Source: a virus
Strand: one strand, 5' to 3'
DNA length: 35,373 nucleotides
IMG/VR virus record: IMGVR_UViG_3300020055_000068
Coordinates: 1-35,373 of that record
Part shown: positions 1 to 7,481 of the stretch, in pieces
Layout: each line of letters starts with the position of its first letter
Position numbering within the stretch: position 1 is the stretch's first letter
Notes under the pieces: model-generated
Seen by the model: the letters and a program-made list of their open reading frames with translations, nothing else
Told to the model about the DNA's origin: nothing
The model's database searches: none
Made by a program: the position numbers and the translations under genes

Positions 1-810
1 TTAATTATCTACAACTAGTAAGTCAAACATTGATGAGACAGTTGCATTACTACCCGTATATGTCCTTACTTCAAGATCTGTTTTTTCGGTGAAGTAAAGT
101 GGAATACTAAAAGTAGTATGCATGTTACTATTATATAGATTCAATTCACTAGCAACCCTGAATACCCCACCAACCTGTTTCTGAAATAATCTAACAGTGT
201 TTTCTTGGTTTTTATTCATCGTTGCAGCAAATGCTCTAAGATAACCACTCTTACCTGCGGGAACAGTATAGAAAGTAACTTGAGATTGACCCATTCCCGC
301 TGCAATCTGACAAGTAACTCCAACACTATGAGTGAAGTTAATAGTACCTACGTTATTATTGTCATTGTTACCAGTAAGAATAAATGCTCTATGAGTTCTT
401 AAAAATTCTACCGTTCCAGCAACACCGACAGTTCCATTAAGAGTAAAATCTTCTTCTACTTCATTGTAGTTTGCATCAAGACCTTGAAGTCTGACTGTAA
501 GTGCTCCCGTTCCTCCACTATCATCTTGAGAAGAACTGGAAGTTACTGTAACAATTCCTGCCGTGGATGGGAATGTATATGCTCCTCCTTCAGTCCAAAC
601 AGTATCATAATCTGCTGAACTAGTAAGAACTGCACCAAACTTATGAACGTTTGCAATCTGGGTTGTAATACCAGCAGCAACATTTAGATCAAATTGTGTA
701 TCCCCACCACAAGCACCAATGTTGCCATACTTATCGGCACACATATAAACTTCAAAGTTTGTCTTTGTTTGATTTAGATATGCTTGTGTATCCTTATTCC
801 ACTGTGCCAT
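1..810 (-). CDS. Beta-rich virion structural protein (269 aa)
   Basis: The gene is complete: its TAA stop occupies the first three bases of the window and its ATG overlaps the TGA of the preceding gene by one base (TGATG), so translation is probably coupled. The protein is rich in Thr, Ser, Gly, Asn and Val, has no membrane segment or signal peptide, and alternates short hydrophobic and polar stretches as all-beta virion proteins do. It carries Cys at residues 24 and 34 near the N terminus and ends in LLVVDN. I recognise the type as a structural protein found beside the terminase genes of marine T4-like phages, but I know no assigned function. A capsid decoration or surface role is only inference. 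The large terminase gene would be expected to the left, outside the window. Confidence 0.75.
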   Translation of the reverse strand: MAQWNKDTQAYLNQTKTNFEVYMCADKYGNIGACGGDTQFDLNVAAGITTQIANVHKFGAVLTSSADYDTVWTEGGAYTFPSTAGIVTVTSSSSQDDSGGTGALTVRLQGLDANYNEVEEDFTLNGTVGVAGTVEFLRTHRAFILTGNNDNNNVGTINFTHSVGVTCQIAAGMGQSQVTFYTVPAGKSGYLRAFAATMNKNQENTVRLFQKQVGGVFRVASELNLYNSNMHTTFSIPLYFTEKTDLEVRTYTGSNATVSSMFDLLVVDN

Positions 811-1118
811 CAGTCACTCCAAGTTAATTTTTCTGGTTGATACCTTGAAGAACTTTTAATTCTATTAGATTCTACACGAGGATAAATCTGGTGAACAATT
901 GCTCCAGGATACTCACCCTGAATATGTTCTGCAAGTTCATTTTTATTCATCATGCTACCTTCTACTTCTAGACGGTAGATTTTACCTTCCCAGACAACAT
1001 CAGCATAGAATGACTCTTGTGTCTGTTCTTGGGCAGGTGCACCTCCGTAAGTTAGTGTTCCGTTAAAATCACCATTAATAGTGATGCTTTCTGAAAGAAA
1101 TTGTTTAAAGTTTTTCAT
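810..1118 (-). CDS. Putative head-internal protein with T4-like capsid-targeting N terminus (102 aa)
   Basis: I chose the ATG at 1118 instead of the one at 1169. It lies one base after the TGA of the upstream gene and has a GGAA ribosome-binding motif about 8 bases upstream, and it places MKNFKQFLSES at the N terminus. That peptide closely matches the capsid-targeting sequence of T4 internal proteins (MKTYQEFIAEA), which is removed by the prohead protease gp21 after the Glu. Here the cut would fall between Glu10 and Ser11. The remaining ~92 residues look like a small alpha/beta domain with a conserved-looking tail (SSSRYQPEKLTWSD) and match no family I can name. If the signal works, the protein is packaged inside the capsid and may be injected with the DNA. 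The peptide similarity is seen; its function here is inferred. Confidence 0.7.
   Translation of the reverse strand: MKNFKQFLSESITINGDFNGTLTYGGAPAQEQTQESFYADVVWEGKIYRLEVEGSMMNKNELAEHIQGEYPGAIVHQIYPRVESNRIKSSSRYQPEKLTWSD
1089..1118 (-). other. Putative capsid-targeting sequence, MKNFKQFLSE
   Basis: The first ten residues of the 102-aa protein follow the pattern M-K-x-[FY]-x-x-F-[IL]-x-E, followed by Ser. In T4 the equivalent decapeptide of internal proteins IPI-IPIII directs proteins into the prohead core and is cut off by gp21 after Glu. P3 Leu and P1 Glu agree with the T4 consensus. Ser at P1' is less usual than Ala or Gly. Confidence 0.55.
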
Positions 1119-1119
1119 A

Positions 1120-2943
1120 TCAGCAGTTCCAAGCTCTAAGGGACTTATTGATTCTGCTATCAGGATCATTAGCAGTCTTACTACTAGTTAGTTTCTTCTT
1201 CATACCTTTCATTCTCGCACAAAAACTCTTTCTACGAGGGTTCCCAACTTTCTTTGAAGGTGCCTTAAGGTCGCTTCCTGGATTTTCTCTCTCATAGGAC
1301 TTCCTGCCCTTCTCATTAAGTCCGCCTGATTCGGACTTACCGGACTTTTTTGTCCATGCTGCTCCTTCTTCAATTTCGTTTCTCCAATTTGCAAGACTTT
1401 CTTTTTTAACTTTTACCTTCTTAGAATCTCCAGTTCTAAACTTACCAAATGGAGTTGGAAGTTCCTCACCATAATCACCTTTTGACTTCTCAACTTTATC
1501 TTGTGGATCTACATCACCGTCAACATCATAATCAATTCTTGTTGATGCTTTTTTTGAAAGTTTCTTGAGGTTGCCTCCACCGATTTTTGATTCTAAATCT
1601 GATTTTGTTGGTGTGTGCTTTGCCTCATCGATTTCATTTTCTTCTTTCATTTTCTCACGTTTTGCTTTTGCTTTTGCAAGTAATCTTGCTTTTGCAGCAT
1701 CCTGCTCTTTCTTAGGAATAGCAGTGACAGCACCAACTTTCTGGTCAACTTGACCAACTCCATAACCCTCTTTTTGAATTCTTTTCACACCAGTTCTGGG
1801 TCCTTTATGTTGTTGGGGACCAGTTCTTGCTGCCTTCTTTACATCATCTGCAACCTTAGCAGCGGCAAAAGCAGCAGAACCTTTGGTTACAGTATTCTTC
1901 TTTGCCTTTGCTGCTCTATCACGATTAGCAGCAGCATCTTTCTGCATCTGCTCTAGGTCTGCATCTTCTTTCTTGACACAGTTGTTATAGGTCTTACCAA
2001 ACATCTTTTTAGTGCCTTTCTTTTCATATCCCTTCCAACACTTCTGACCTTCTTCAATCTGCTCCTCACCCATCAGGTCAGGACCTTTTGTTTTTGTCTT
2101 TGCTATTGAAGATCCTTCATCTCCTGTTTTAGTTCTATCTCTAATTTTCTTTTCTCTTTGCGCTTGTCTATGTGCTTTGGGATCAATGCTGAAAGAACCT
2201 TCTTCAATTACTCCACCCTTAATTGGTTCTGGTTTGATAATATCAGTGAACTCATATTCAGTTGCCTTAAAATCATCTCTCCAATTAGAAAATTCTACAG
2301 ATTCTGATTTATTTCCCCAGTTGGCAGCACCAACCTTACGGCACTTAACCAGAGCACCTGAGGCATATGCAGAAGGCCATACAGAATAACGAGACTTGAC
2401 CTTATGGTAACAAGCATCTTTAGATCCACTACCCTTACCTTTTTTATCTTTTGCTTCAGTTACTTCTACTTCCTCTTTTTTCATTTTCTTCTTAGAGTCT
2501 GTTGAAACATATGTTGGTTTTGCAGCACCAGATTTTTGCTGTTGTCCTGGATCTGCCTTCTTTTTTCTTCTCTGAGCGGAGAGTCTTTCTGCTTTAGTCA
2601 TTGATGCTCTCTTGGCAGAAGAGACGCATTTTGGAGTTCCTTCACCAGGTTCATCACTTGCACAGGTTCCACCCGTTACAACGTTGACCCAACCCCTTTT
2701 ACCATCTTTTGATTTAGACTTTCCGAACCAATCACGGAGTCCCTCTTCACTTACGGTTCCACCACCATTGCCGTTACTACCATTGCCATCGCCGTTACCA
2801 TTTTTAGTGGTATCTTCACCCTCATTGTCATTATCGTTATCTTTTGCAAGATAACCACGAGCACCTAGATGATATCCCATAGGTATCTTCTTACACTTCT
2901 TTTCGGTGTAACAATAATAGTATCCCTGCTTACACTTTTTCAT
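1120..2943 (-). CDS. Lysine-rich modular protein, DUF5872/DUF6321-like, putative prohead-protease substrate (607 aa)
   Basis: This is a low-complexity, strongly basic, multi-module protein. Residues 1-34 form a Cys/Tyr-rich head (CKQGYYYCYTEKKCKK). Residues 36-63 are an Asn/Gly/Asp linker. Residues 64-150 contain RDWFGKSKSKDGKRGW and a GGTCASDEPGEGTPKC segment, which I associate with DUF5872. Residues 177-215 hold a CYHKVKSRY..WPSAYASGALVKCRK module. Residues 299-325 hold a KCWKGYEKKG..NNC module. Residues 527-607 form a C-terminal domain (AAWTKKSGK..GGLNEKGRKSYERENPGS..RRKSFCARM) that I associate with DUF6321. The family names are from memory and uncertain. The modules are separated by IEEG or IDEA tetrapeptides that fit the T4 gp21 protease consensus. 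The gene lies between gp16 and the 102-aa gene. A head-internal basic polyprotein is my inference; no enzymatic role is visible. Confidence 0.8.
   Translation of the reverse strand: MKKCKQGYYYCYTEKKCKKIPMGYHLGARGYLAKDNDNDNEGEDTTKNGNGDGNGSNGNGGGTVSEEGLRDWFGKSKSKDGKRGWVNVVTGGTCASDEPGEGTPKCVSSAKRASMTKAERLSAQRRKKKADPGQQQKSGAAKPTYVSTDSKKKMKKEEVEVTEAKDKKGKGSGSKDACYHKVKSRYSVWPSAYASGALVKCRKVGAANWGNKSESVEFSNWRDDFKATEYEFTDIIKPEPIKGGVIEEGSFSIDPKAHRQAQREKKIRDRTKTGDEGSSIAKTKTKGPDLMGEEQIEEGQKCWKGYEKKGTKKMFGKTYNNCVKKEDADLEQMQKDAAANRDRAAKAKKNTVTKGSAAFAAAKVADDVKKAARTGPQQHKGPRTGVKRIQKEGYGVGQVDQKVGAVTAIPKKEQDAAKARLLAKAKAKREKMKEENEIDEAKHTPTKSDLESKIGGGNLKKLSKKASTRIDYDVDGDVDPQDKVEKSKGDYGEELPTPFGKFRTGDSKKVKVKKESLANWRNEIEEGAAWTKKSGKSESGGLNEKGRKSYERENPGSDLKAPSKKVGNPRRKSFCARMKGMKKKLTSSKTANDPDSRINKSLRAWNC
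1363..1374 (-). other. Putative prohead protease site 4 (I524-E-E|G527)
   Basis: Ile-Glu-Glu-Gly lies exactly at the start of the C-terminal AAWTKKSGK domain of the 607-aa protein. Confidence 0.4.
1621..1632 (-). other. Putative prohead protease site 3 (I438-D-E|A441)
   Basis: Ile-Asp-Glu-Ala matches the T4 gp21 consensus with Ala at P1'. It separates an Ala/Lys-rich helical stretch from the KHTPTKSDLESKIGGG module. Confidence 0.4.
2047..2058 (-). other. Putative prohead protease site 2 (I296-E-E|G299)
   Basis: Ile-Glu-Glu-Gly lies immediately before the KCWKGYEKKG module of the 607-aa protein, so cleavage would leave a clean module start. Confidence 0.4.
2197..2208 (-). other. Putative prohead protease site 1 (I246-E-E|G249)
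   Basis: The codons for Ile-Glu-Glu-Gly in the 607-aa protein match the T4 gp21 cleavage consensus [IL]-x-E before A/G. The site separates the CYHKVKSRY module from a charged linker. Confidence 0.4.
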
Positions 2944-2958
2944 TAATAAAAAAGTAAG

Positions 2959-3378
2959 TTACTCTTTATTATTTAGAAAACCTTGCTTCAGCATTTTTTG
3001 AAGTTCTGAAGTAGAACCCACAAAAACTGCATTATTAGTAACATTGTTTGTAGTCTTCTTAGAATCATCCTCAACGTCTTTGAGTTTCTTCTGAAGATCA
3101 ATCAACTTATCAGTGGTGTCTGCAACACTCTTAATCAACTGTCCTGCGACCTCATATGCCCTTGGACTGCCACCTTCACCTGCAACCTCCATAATGCCAT
3201 TGATTGCCTCCTGACCCTTCTCTATGAGGGAGTAGAGGTTAGCACGACTATATTCATAGTCTTTTTCAATGTCTACTTCTTTAGACTTAACAACCTCTGG
3301 TTTAGGTGTTGGTTTTGATTCAACAATATCACTCGTTGTGTTGAGTGCATCATCGATTGATTCATAATTATTTTTCAT
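2959..3378 (-). CDS. gp16: Small terminase subunit, T4 gp16-like
   Basis: This is the small subunit of the DNA-packaging terminase, which regulates the large subunit gp17 (outside this window). The 139 residues are somewhat shorter than T4 gp16 (164). The family signature is the helical core from about residue 45 (ANLYSLIEKGQEAINGIMEV, then SPRAYEVAGQLIKSVADT and TDKLIDLQKKLKDVE). It is followed by the Asn-rich NNVTNNAVFVGSTSELQKML segment, which is also typical of T4-type gp16. The N terminus is acidic and Pro/Lys rich. The gene starts 5 bases after the gp15 stop, and 15 bases separate it from the 607-aa gene, so gp16 is not directly next to gp17 as it is in T4; at least three genes intervene. 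Confidence 0.92.
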   Translation of the reverse strand: MKNNYESIDDALNTTSDIVESKPTPKPEVVKSKEVDIEKDYEYSRANLYSLIEKGQEAINGIMEVAGEGGSPRAYEVAGQLIKSVADTTDKLIDLQKKLKDVEDDSKKTTNNVTNNAVFVGSTSELQKMLKQGFLNNKE

Positions 3379-3383
3379 AGTAA

Positions 3384-4184
3384 TCAGATATCAGTTTTTC
3401 TTGTTGGACTAAAATCTTTAGAGTCTCCCAAAAGTTCCCAATTCTCAGTAAATCCAAAGTCATCTTCCGGTCCAGCGTCTATTGGATCTGGAACAACAGT
3501 ATATCTCATTTCACGTTTTGCAGATTTTGTATTTGTACTAGTATATGTATCAACTTGAACTTTCTTAATAAGTCCATCTGTACTATCAGATATTGGTCCG
3601 AAGACATATGTTTTTGCAGTAAATCTTAAAGTATAAATGAGTGCTCTTCTTGTTTGGAAAGATCCCTCATAATCATCCTGAAAATCTATACTATCCAAAA
3701 TAATTGGAATATCTTTTTTTTCTCCAATAGATTCTGCTAAATCTACAGTCAAATTAAATGATGGTTGAAAAAAGGGAAGTATTTGCTCAACGATTTGAAG
3801 GGCGTCATCATTTAATTTACAGAAAATGTTCAATTCAAATGTAATGTTATATGGAACAGGCATGAAAACCTTTTTTATGCCACCCTCATCGTCACATGCT
3901 TTAAATGTTTGAGTTACTCCAGTTTTTCTTGCAGAATCATATTGTATTCCAGTCATTTCAAATGACATTCTCGGAAGATTCAATGCTACAGATTTACTTA
4001 ACTCTGCCTGTTCTTGAATTTTTGCAAGAAACTTTTGCATTGGTCCATAAGACAATCCAACTTTAGTTTCATCGATAATATTATTACTACTATCAAGATG
4101 TCTTATACTAATATCGTTGAAAAGAGTTCCAAAACCGATAATAGTTTTACGTATGATCTCGTGATAAAAGTAAGTTCCTAACAT
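3384..4184 (-). CDS. gp15: Tail sheath terminator / tail completion protein, T4 gp15-like
   Basis: The protein caps the tail sheath and tube and joins the tail to the neck in T4-type virions. It is 266 residues from the ATG chosen here, against 272 in T4. Recognisable family segments are the N-terminal LGTYFYHEIIRKTI (T4 has a similar FGYFYNSSFRR), the central IVEQILPFFQPSFN, which is almost identical to T4, and the RRALIYTLRFTAKTYVFGP segment. The ATG at 4184 overlaps the gp14 stop (TGATG). A TTG three bases upstream could add one residue but is less likely. The acidic C-terminal tail (PEDDFGFTENWELLGD) resembles the T4 tail region. Confidence 0.93.
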   Translation of the reverse strand: MLGTYFYHEIIRKTIIGFGTLFNDISIRHLDSSNNIIDETKVGLSYGPMQKFLAKIQEQAELSKSVALNLPRMSFEMTGIQYDSARKTGVTQTFKACDDEGGIKKVFMPVPYNITFELNIFCKLNDDALQIVEQILPFFQPSFNLTVDLAESIGEKKDIPIILDSIDFQDDYEGSFQTRRALIYTLRFTAKTYVFGPISDSTDGLIKKVQVDTYTSTNTKSAKREMRYTVVPDPIDAGPEDDFGFTENWELLGDSKDFSPTRKTDI

Positions 4185-5617
4185 CAATATTCTCCAAAGG
4201 GATTGCTTTCAGTAAAATCTAATATGTTATCTGCTTCAGTTTCAAATTCTTCATTACTGTCATATTCATCTTCAAAACTATCTAAATCATGAGATTGTAC
4301 CAAATATCTTGCAGATGATATAGATCCAACAATAATTTCGTTTTGATAGAATTTACCAGTATTTAGATATACTTTTAAATCAACATCTATCGCTTGATCT
4401 AATGAATTATAAATTGCTCTAAAATCACGTACCTTTGCAGTAACACCAGAAGTTTGTCCAGTGATTAATTCATTATATACAAATGTTCCTACACCAACAG
4501 TAGAAACACCAGCAATACTGACCGTGGGTGCTTCTGTATATCCTAATCCTGCATTAGTTAATCTAATAGATTCGACAGAACCGTCTCTCAATATTGCTAC
4601 TCCAGTTGCTGTAGTTCCAACAGAAGGTGAACTCATTGTAACTTCTGGAGGTGCTGCATATCCAGATCCACCAACAATAATATTAATTGCTTGAACAGAT
4701 GCTTGAGTAGACCCAATTGAACATGTTGCAGCAGCACCAATTCCTCCACCACCAGAGATTGTTATTGTTGGTGGTTCGAGGTATCCACTACCTGCATTTG
4801 TTATTTCAATTCTATCTATTGATTGAACATTTGCTACACTAGTTGTAATTGCTACTGCCGTAGCTCTTTGATTTCCTGCAGAAACATTTGGAGGATCTGA
4901 AAATTCTATGGTCGGAGTCGTTATATATCCACTGCCATCATTATTTAAAAATATCTCATTGACTGCACCTATTGATAGAACTGCATTTGCAGTCGCATCT
5001 AAAGCATATCCTGCAAGTTTGACAGTTGTGATATATCCTTCATCTTCTACAGTATTATCAACTTCTTCCACACTAGTATTAATTTCCTCATTTTCATATT
5101 CATACAATTCACAATTCAATTCATAAATGTAATTTTTTCCCAATTGATAAAATGGTTTTTCAAACTCTACTCTTTTAACTTCAAAGAGTCTTTCTCCCAA
5201 TGGAAAATAAATCAAATCCCCTTCAAGTGGTCTTGTAATTGTATTCAAATCATATTCTTCTCCAGTTTTTCCTTCTCTAAGTCCGGCAGCAATACCTTCC
5301 AAAAATGGTGAAATAAATTCTTCAAATCTTTCTCTAGAAAGTGTTAATGAAATTTCATTTTTTAATCTCAATCCAAATTTGCTCATGATATCACTATCAG
5401 GAGCATATCCATCATAGTTATTAATATATGCTTCTATTAAAAAGGAATCGTCAAATTTGGAAGATTGAACTTCTCTAATAATATCATCAGTTCTAAATGC
5501 CTTTCTAGGTAGATAATAAACTTCTACTCCATAAATCCTCAATTGTTCATTTATTAGATCTTGGACAAGAAATTGCTCACTCTGAGAACCTTGTAGAAAA
5601 AATGGATTGAGAGCCAT
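4184..5617 (-). CDS. gp14: Neck protein, T4 gp14-like, with a large GSGY-repeat insertion
   Basis: This is the head-completion neck protein that, with gp13, forms the ring where the tail docks. The N-terminal 175 residues carry family features (NPFFLQGSQSEQFLVQDLINEQLRIYG; GDLIYFPLGERLFEVKRVEFEKPFYQLG), and the C terminus ends in the familiar ADNILDFTESNPFGEY. At 477 residues it is nearly twice T4 gp14 (256). The excess is an inserted beta-repeat region at about residues 200-400 with GSGY at 228 and 276, GSGY at 317 and GLGY at 357, each followed by a PP/AP-T-[IV] strand, then an ITGQTSGVTAKV motif at 385-396. The insertion probably projects from the neck as a collar or whisker-like decoration; that is inference. 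Five bases separate it from gp13. Confidence 0.92.
   Translation of the reverse strand: MALNPFFLQGSQSEQFLVQDLINEQLRIYGVEVYYLPRKAFRTDDIIREVQSSKFDDSFLIEAYINNYDGYAPDSDIMSKFGLRLKNEISLTLSRERFEEFISPFLEGIAAGLREGKTGEEYDLNTITRPLEGDLIYFPLGERLFEVKRVEFEKPFYQLGKNYIYELNCELYEYENEEINTSVEEVDNTVEDEGYITTVKLAGYALDATANAVLSIGAVNEIFLNNDGSGYITTPTIEFSDPPNVSAGNQRATAVAITTSVANVQSIDRIEITNAGSGYLEPPTITISGGGGIGAAATCSIGSTQASVQAINIIVGGSGYAAPPEVTMSSPSVGTTATGVAILRDGSVESIRLTNAGLGYTEAPTVSIAGVSTVGVGTFVYNELITGQTSGVTAKVRDFRAIYNSLDQAIDVDLKVYLNTGKFYQNEIIVGSISSARYLVQSHDLDSFEDEYDSNEEFETEADNILDFTESNPFGEY
4500..4936 (-). repeat. Four GSGY/PP protein repeats inserted in gp14
   Basis: The coded repeats are about 40-48 residues apart (Gly-Ser-Gly-Tyr or Gly-Leu-Gly-Tyr, then a Pro-rich strand start). 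They lie in the part of gp14 that has no counterpart in T4 gp14. The same module occurs in gp7, in gp8 and, degenerate, in the DUF4815 protein of this window. Confidence 0.7.
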
Positions 5618-5622
5618 GATAA

Positions 5623-6465
5623 TTAACCAATAAAGTCCAGAGGTGGTAATTCATATTCCATTGTCATTCTCTGTCTAATATCTTCCAATTCTCTTTGACC
5701 ATCTTCAAATATTGATCTTCCATTTAGTTCTATTCCCCCAGGAAGTCTTACTCCTTGGAACTTGATTAAATTTTGTCCCCACTGTCTTTTTATCAATGCA
5801 GTTAAATATTTTTTAACAAAACTATCATTATATACTTTTGAAAAATCTGAAGGATCTAATGCCCTGTAACAATCAATAATTAAAAAAGTATCTTTTGATT
5901 TTGCAGTCCAATCAATATCCAGATAAAGTCTATTTTGTCTTTTATTAAACCTAACTTGTTTATCTGTAGAAAGTAAAAAATCAATATCTTCCAGATATGA
6001 TTTGACCATGGAATACTGTAGCAATTCTACAGAATTGAAATAATATAAGTCATTTAAGAATAACTGATATTTAATACTAAACATTCCTCCCGAAATGGCA
6101 CTAGTATCAAACTTAAATATTTTTTCTACTCCTATAACAGAATCTGGTACTTGAATATAATTTGAAGTTTCGTAGTAATTAAATGTAGTTGTTCCAAATC
6201 CAACAATATTCGATGAACCAGTAGTGGTTACAATACCAACTCCATCAGTTTCTTTTGCTCTACCTCTGTTAATATCATCATCAGTAATTTTATATTTGAG
6301 ATACATTCTTTCGACACCATCATAATGCCTTTCATTAAAATATTGCAGAGCATCATCAACCAAATCATCAATTTGATCGTCTGCAACATTTATTTCTAAT
6401 ACTGGTGCACCTAATTGTCTGAGACAATAATCAATTAGTTCTTGTCTTGTAGTTGGTTTTGCCAC
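5623..6465 (-). CDS. gp13: Neck protein, T4 gp13-like
   Basis: This is the head-completion protein that, with gp14, closes the portal after packaging. The 280 residues compare with 309 in T4. Family segments are the N-terminal TRQELIDYCLRQLGAPVLEINV, the acidic DDQIDDLVDDALQYFNERHYDG, the DIDWTAKSKDTFLIIDCYRALDP strand region and the C-terminal LIKRQWGQNLIKFQGVRLPGGIELNGRSIFEDG, which is the most diagnostic part. The start is a GTG that overlaps the TAG stop of the fibre gene (TAGTG), the only non-ATG start that I accept in this window. It gives the expected N terminus and no upstream ATG fits. Confidence 0.94.
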   Translation of the reverse strand: MAKPTTRQELIDYCLRQLGAPVLEINVADDQIDDLVDDALQYFNERHYDGVERMYLKYKITDDDINRGRAKETDGVGIVTTTGSSNIVGFGTTTFNYYETSNYIQVPDSVIGVEKIFKFDTSAISGGMFSIKYQLFLNDLYYFNSVELLQYSMVKSYLEDIDFLLSTDKQVRFNKRQNRLYLDIDWTAKSKDTFLIIDCYRALDPSDFSKVYNDSFVKKYLTALIKRQWGQNLIKFQGVRLPGGIELNGRSIFEDGQRELEDIRQRMTMEYELPPLDFIG

Positions 6466-7481
6466 TAGAATAATCCTCCATCAATTACTGATGTCCAAGT
6501 TGGAATCCCAACTGCATTTGTTGTTAGTACAAAGAAACTTTCAGTAAGAGCATTTTCTGTACTTGCAGCTCCTATGAGTTTTCCGGTATTATCAAAGTAT
6601 GCAATTCCATTAGGACCATCATAATCGTCTGCATCATAATATAATCCTTCAGTTACCGAAACAAAACCAACAACATCTACATTATTGTTAAATGTCGTTA
6701 CTCCAGTTACTTCTAAATTTGAAGTTAGATTGACTTGACCATCAAGAGTTACTGTATCAGAAACATGTAAAGTTGAACTTGTTAATAATCCAGAGAATTG
6801 TCCATTTCTCCATCTCTGTGTTGTAATACCAAGATCATACGTTGCATCGTCATTTGGAACCAAATTAGATACAAACTCACCACCAACATTAATATCATCA
6901 CTTATGGAATCACCAATTCCAATTGTTCCACCTCTAAAAGTGGCATTTCCAATAAATTCGGAAGTTCCACCAACTCTTAGATTTGTATTAATAAATGCGG
7001 CACCACCAGCATAAAAATCTCCACCAGTTGTTGTAATTCCTCCTGATGAAGCTAAAGTTGTAACTCCTACAGTTTTGAAGGTAGAGTTTACAGTTAAAGA
7101 ATATAAAATATCTACATTTGCATCAATATCAACATCAGATATAAATGTAGATAATCCAGTAACTTTAAAGTTTCCACCAACATTGAGATTTTTTCCAATT
7201 CCAAGTCCACCGTCAACAACTAGTGCACCTGTTGTAATTGAATTTGATTGTGTGGTATTGGAAAAAGTTACAATACCAGTTGCAATTAAAGTTGACGAAT
7301 CTATCGTATCCGTCATTACAAAAGTTTCACTGTCAAGATCCCATACAAGGATCATTCCATCTCTTACTGATAAAGTAGAATCAACGTCACTTAGATTGAT
7401 TAACTTCGTTGGTGGCGAAGAAGCATTAGATAATACACGAATTACATTTTGAGAACCAATTCTATCGTTTATACTAGGCAT
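6465..7481 (-). CDS. Tail-fibre-like beta-repeat structural protein (338 aa)
   Basis: The protein has an N-terminal attachment-like part (residues 1-55, INDRIGSQNVIRVLSNASSP, then a DGMILVWDLDSETF strand). From about residue 70 to 270 it has a run of short repeats of the type [LV]xVxGxTTFxxxVxV (for example KVTGLSTFISDVDID, EVTGVTTFNNNVDVVG), which suggest a beta-roll or triple beta-helix shaft. A VPNDDATYDLGITTQRWRN segment is a common phage fibre element. The C terminus (IAYFDNTGKL, then VGIPTWTSVIDGGLF) is the recurrent cap of fibre proteins in marine T4-like phages. It lies where T4 has its gp10-gp12 fibre and pin genes, so a short tail fibre or baseplate fibre role is likely. The host receptor cannot be read from the sequence. 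The start overlaps the upstream stop (TAATG). Confidence 0.75.
   Translation of the reverse strand: MPSINDRIGSQNVIRVLSNASSPPTKLINLSDVDSTLSVRDGMILVWDLDSETFVMTDTIDSSTLIATGIVTFSNTTQSNSITTGALVVDGGLGIGKNLNVGGNFKVTGLSTFISDVDIDANVDILYSLTVNSTFKTVGVTTLASSGGITTTGGDFYAGGAAFINTNLRVGGTSEFIGNATFRGGTIGIGDSISDDINVGGEFVSNLVPNDDATYDLGITTQRWRNGQFSGLLTSSTLHVSDTVTLDGQVNLTSNLEVTGVTTFNNNVDVVGFVSVTEGLYYDADDYDGPNGIAYFDNTGKLIGAASTENALTESFFVLTTNAVGIPTWTSVIDGGLF

Noticed and set aside
1119-1169. Upstream ATG at 1169 that would add 17 residues to the 102-aa protein
   Set aside because: It overlaps the 607-aa gene, has no better ribosome-binding site, and would bury the MKNFKQFLSES start that matches the T4 capsid-targeting peptide.
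2612-2854. Plus-strand open frame opposite the Gly/Asn linker of the 607-aa protein
   Set aside because: Its long Pro/Leu/Ser run is simply the reverse complement of the Asn-Gly-Asp repeat.
4185-4187. TTG start giving gp15 one more residue
   Set aside because: The ATG directly after it overlaps the gp14 stop in the usual TGATG way and gives an N terminus like other gp15 proteins.
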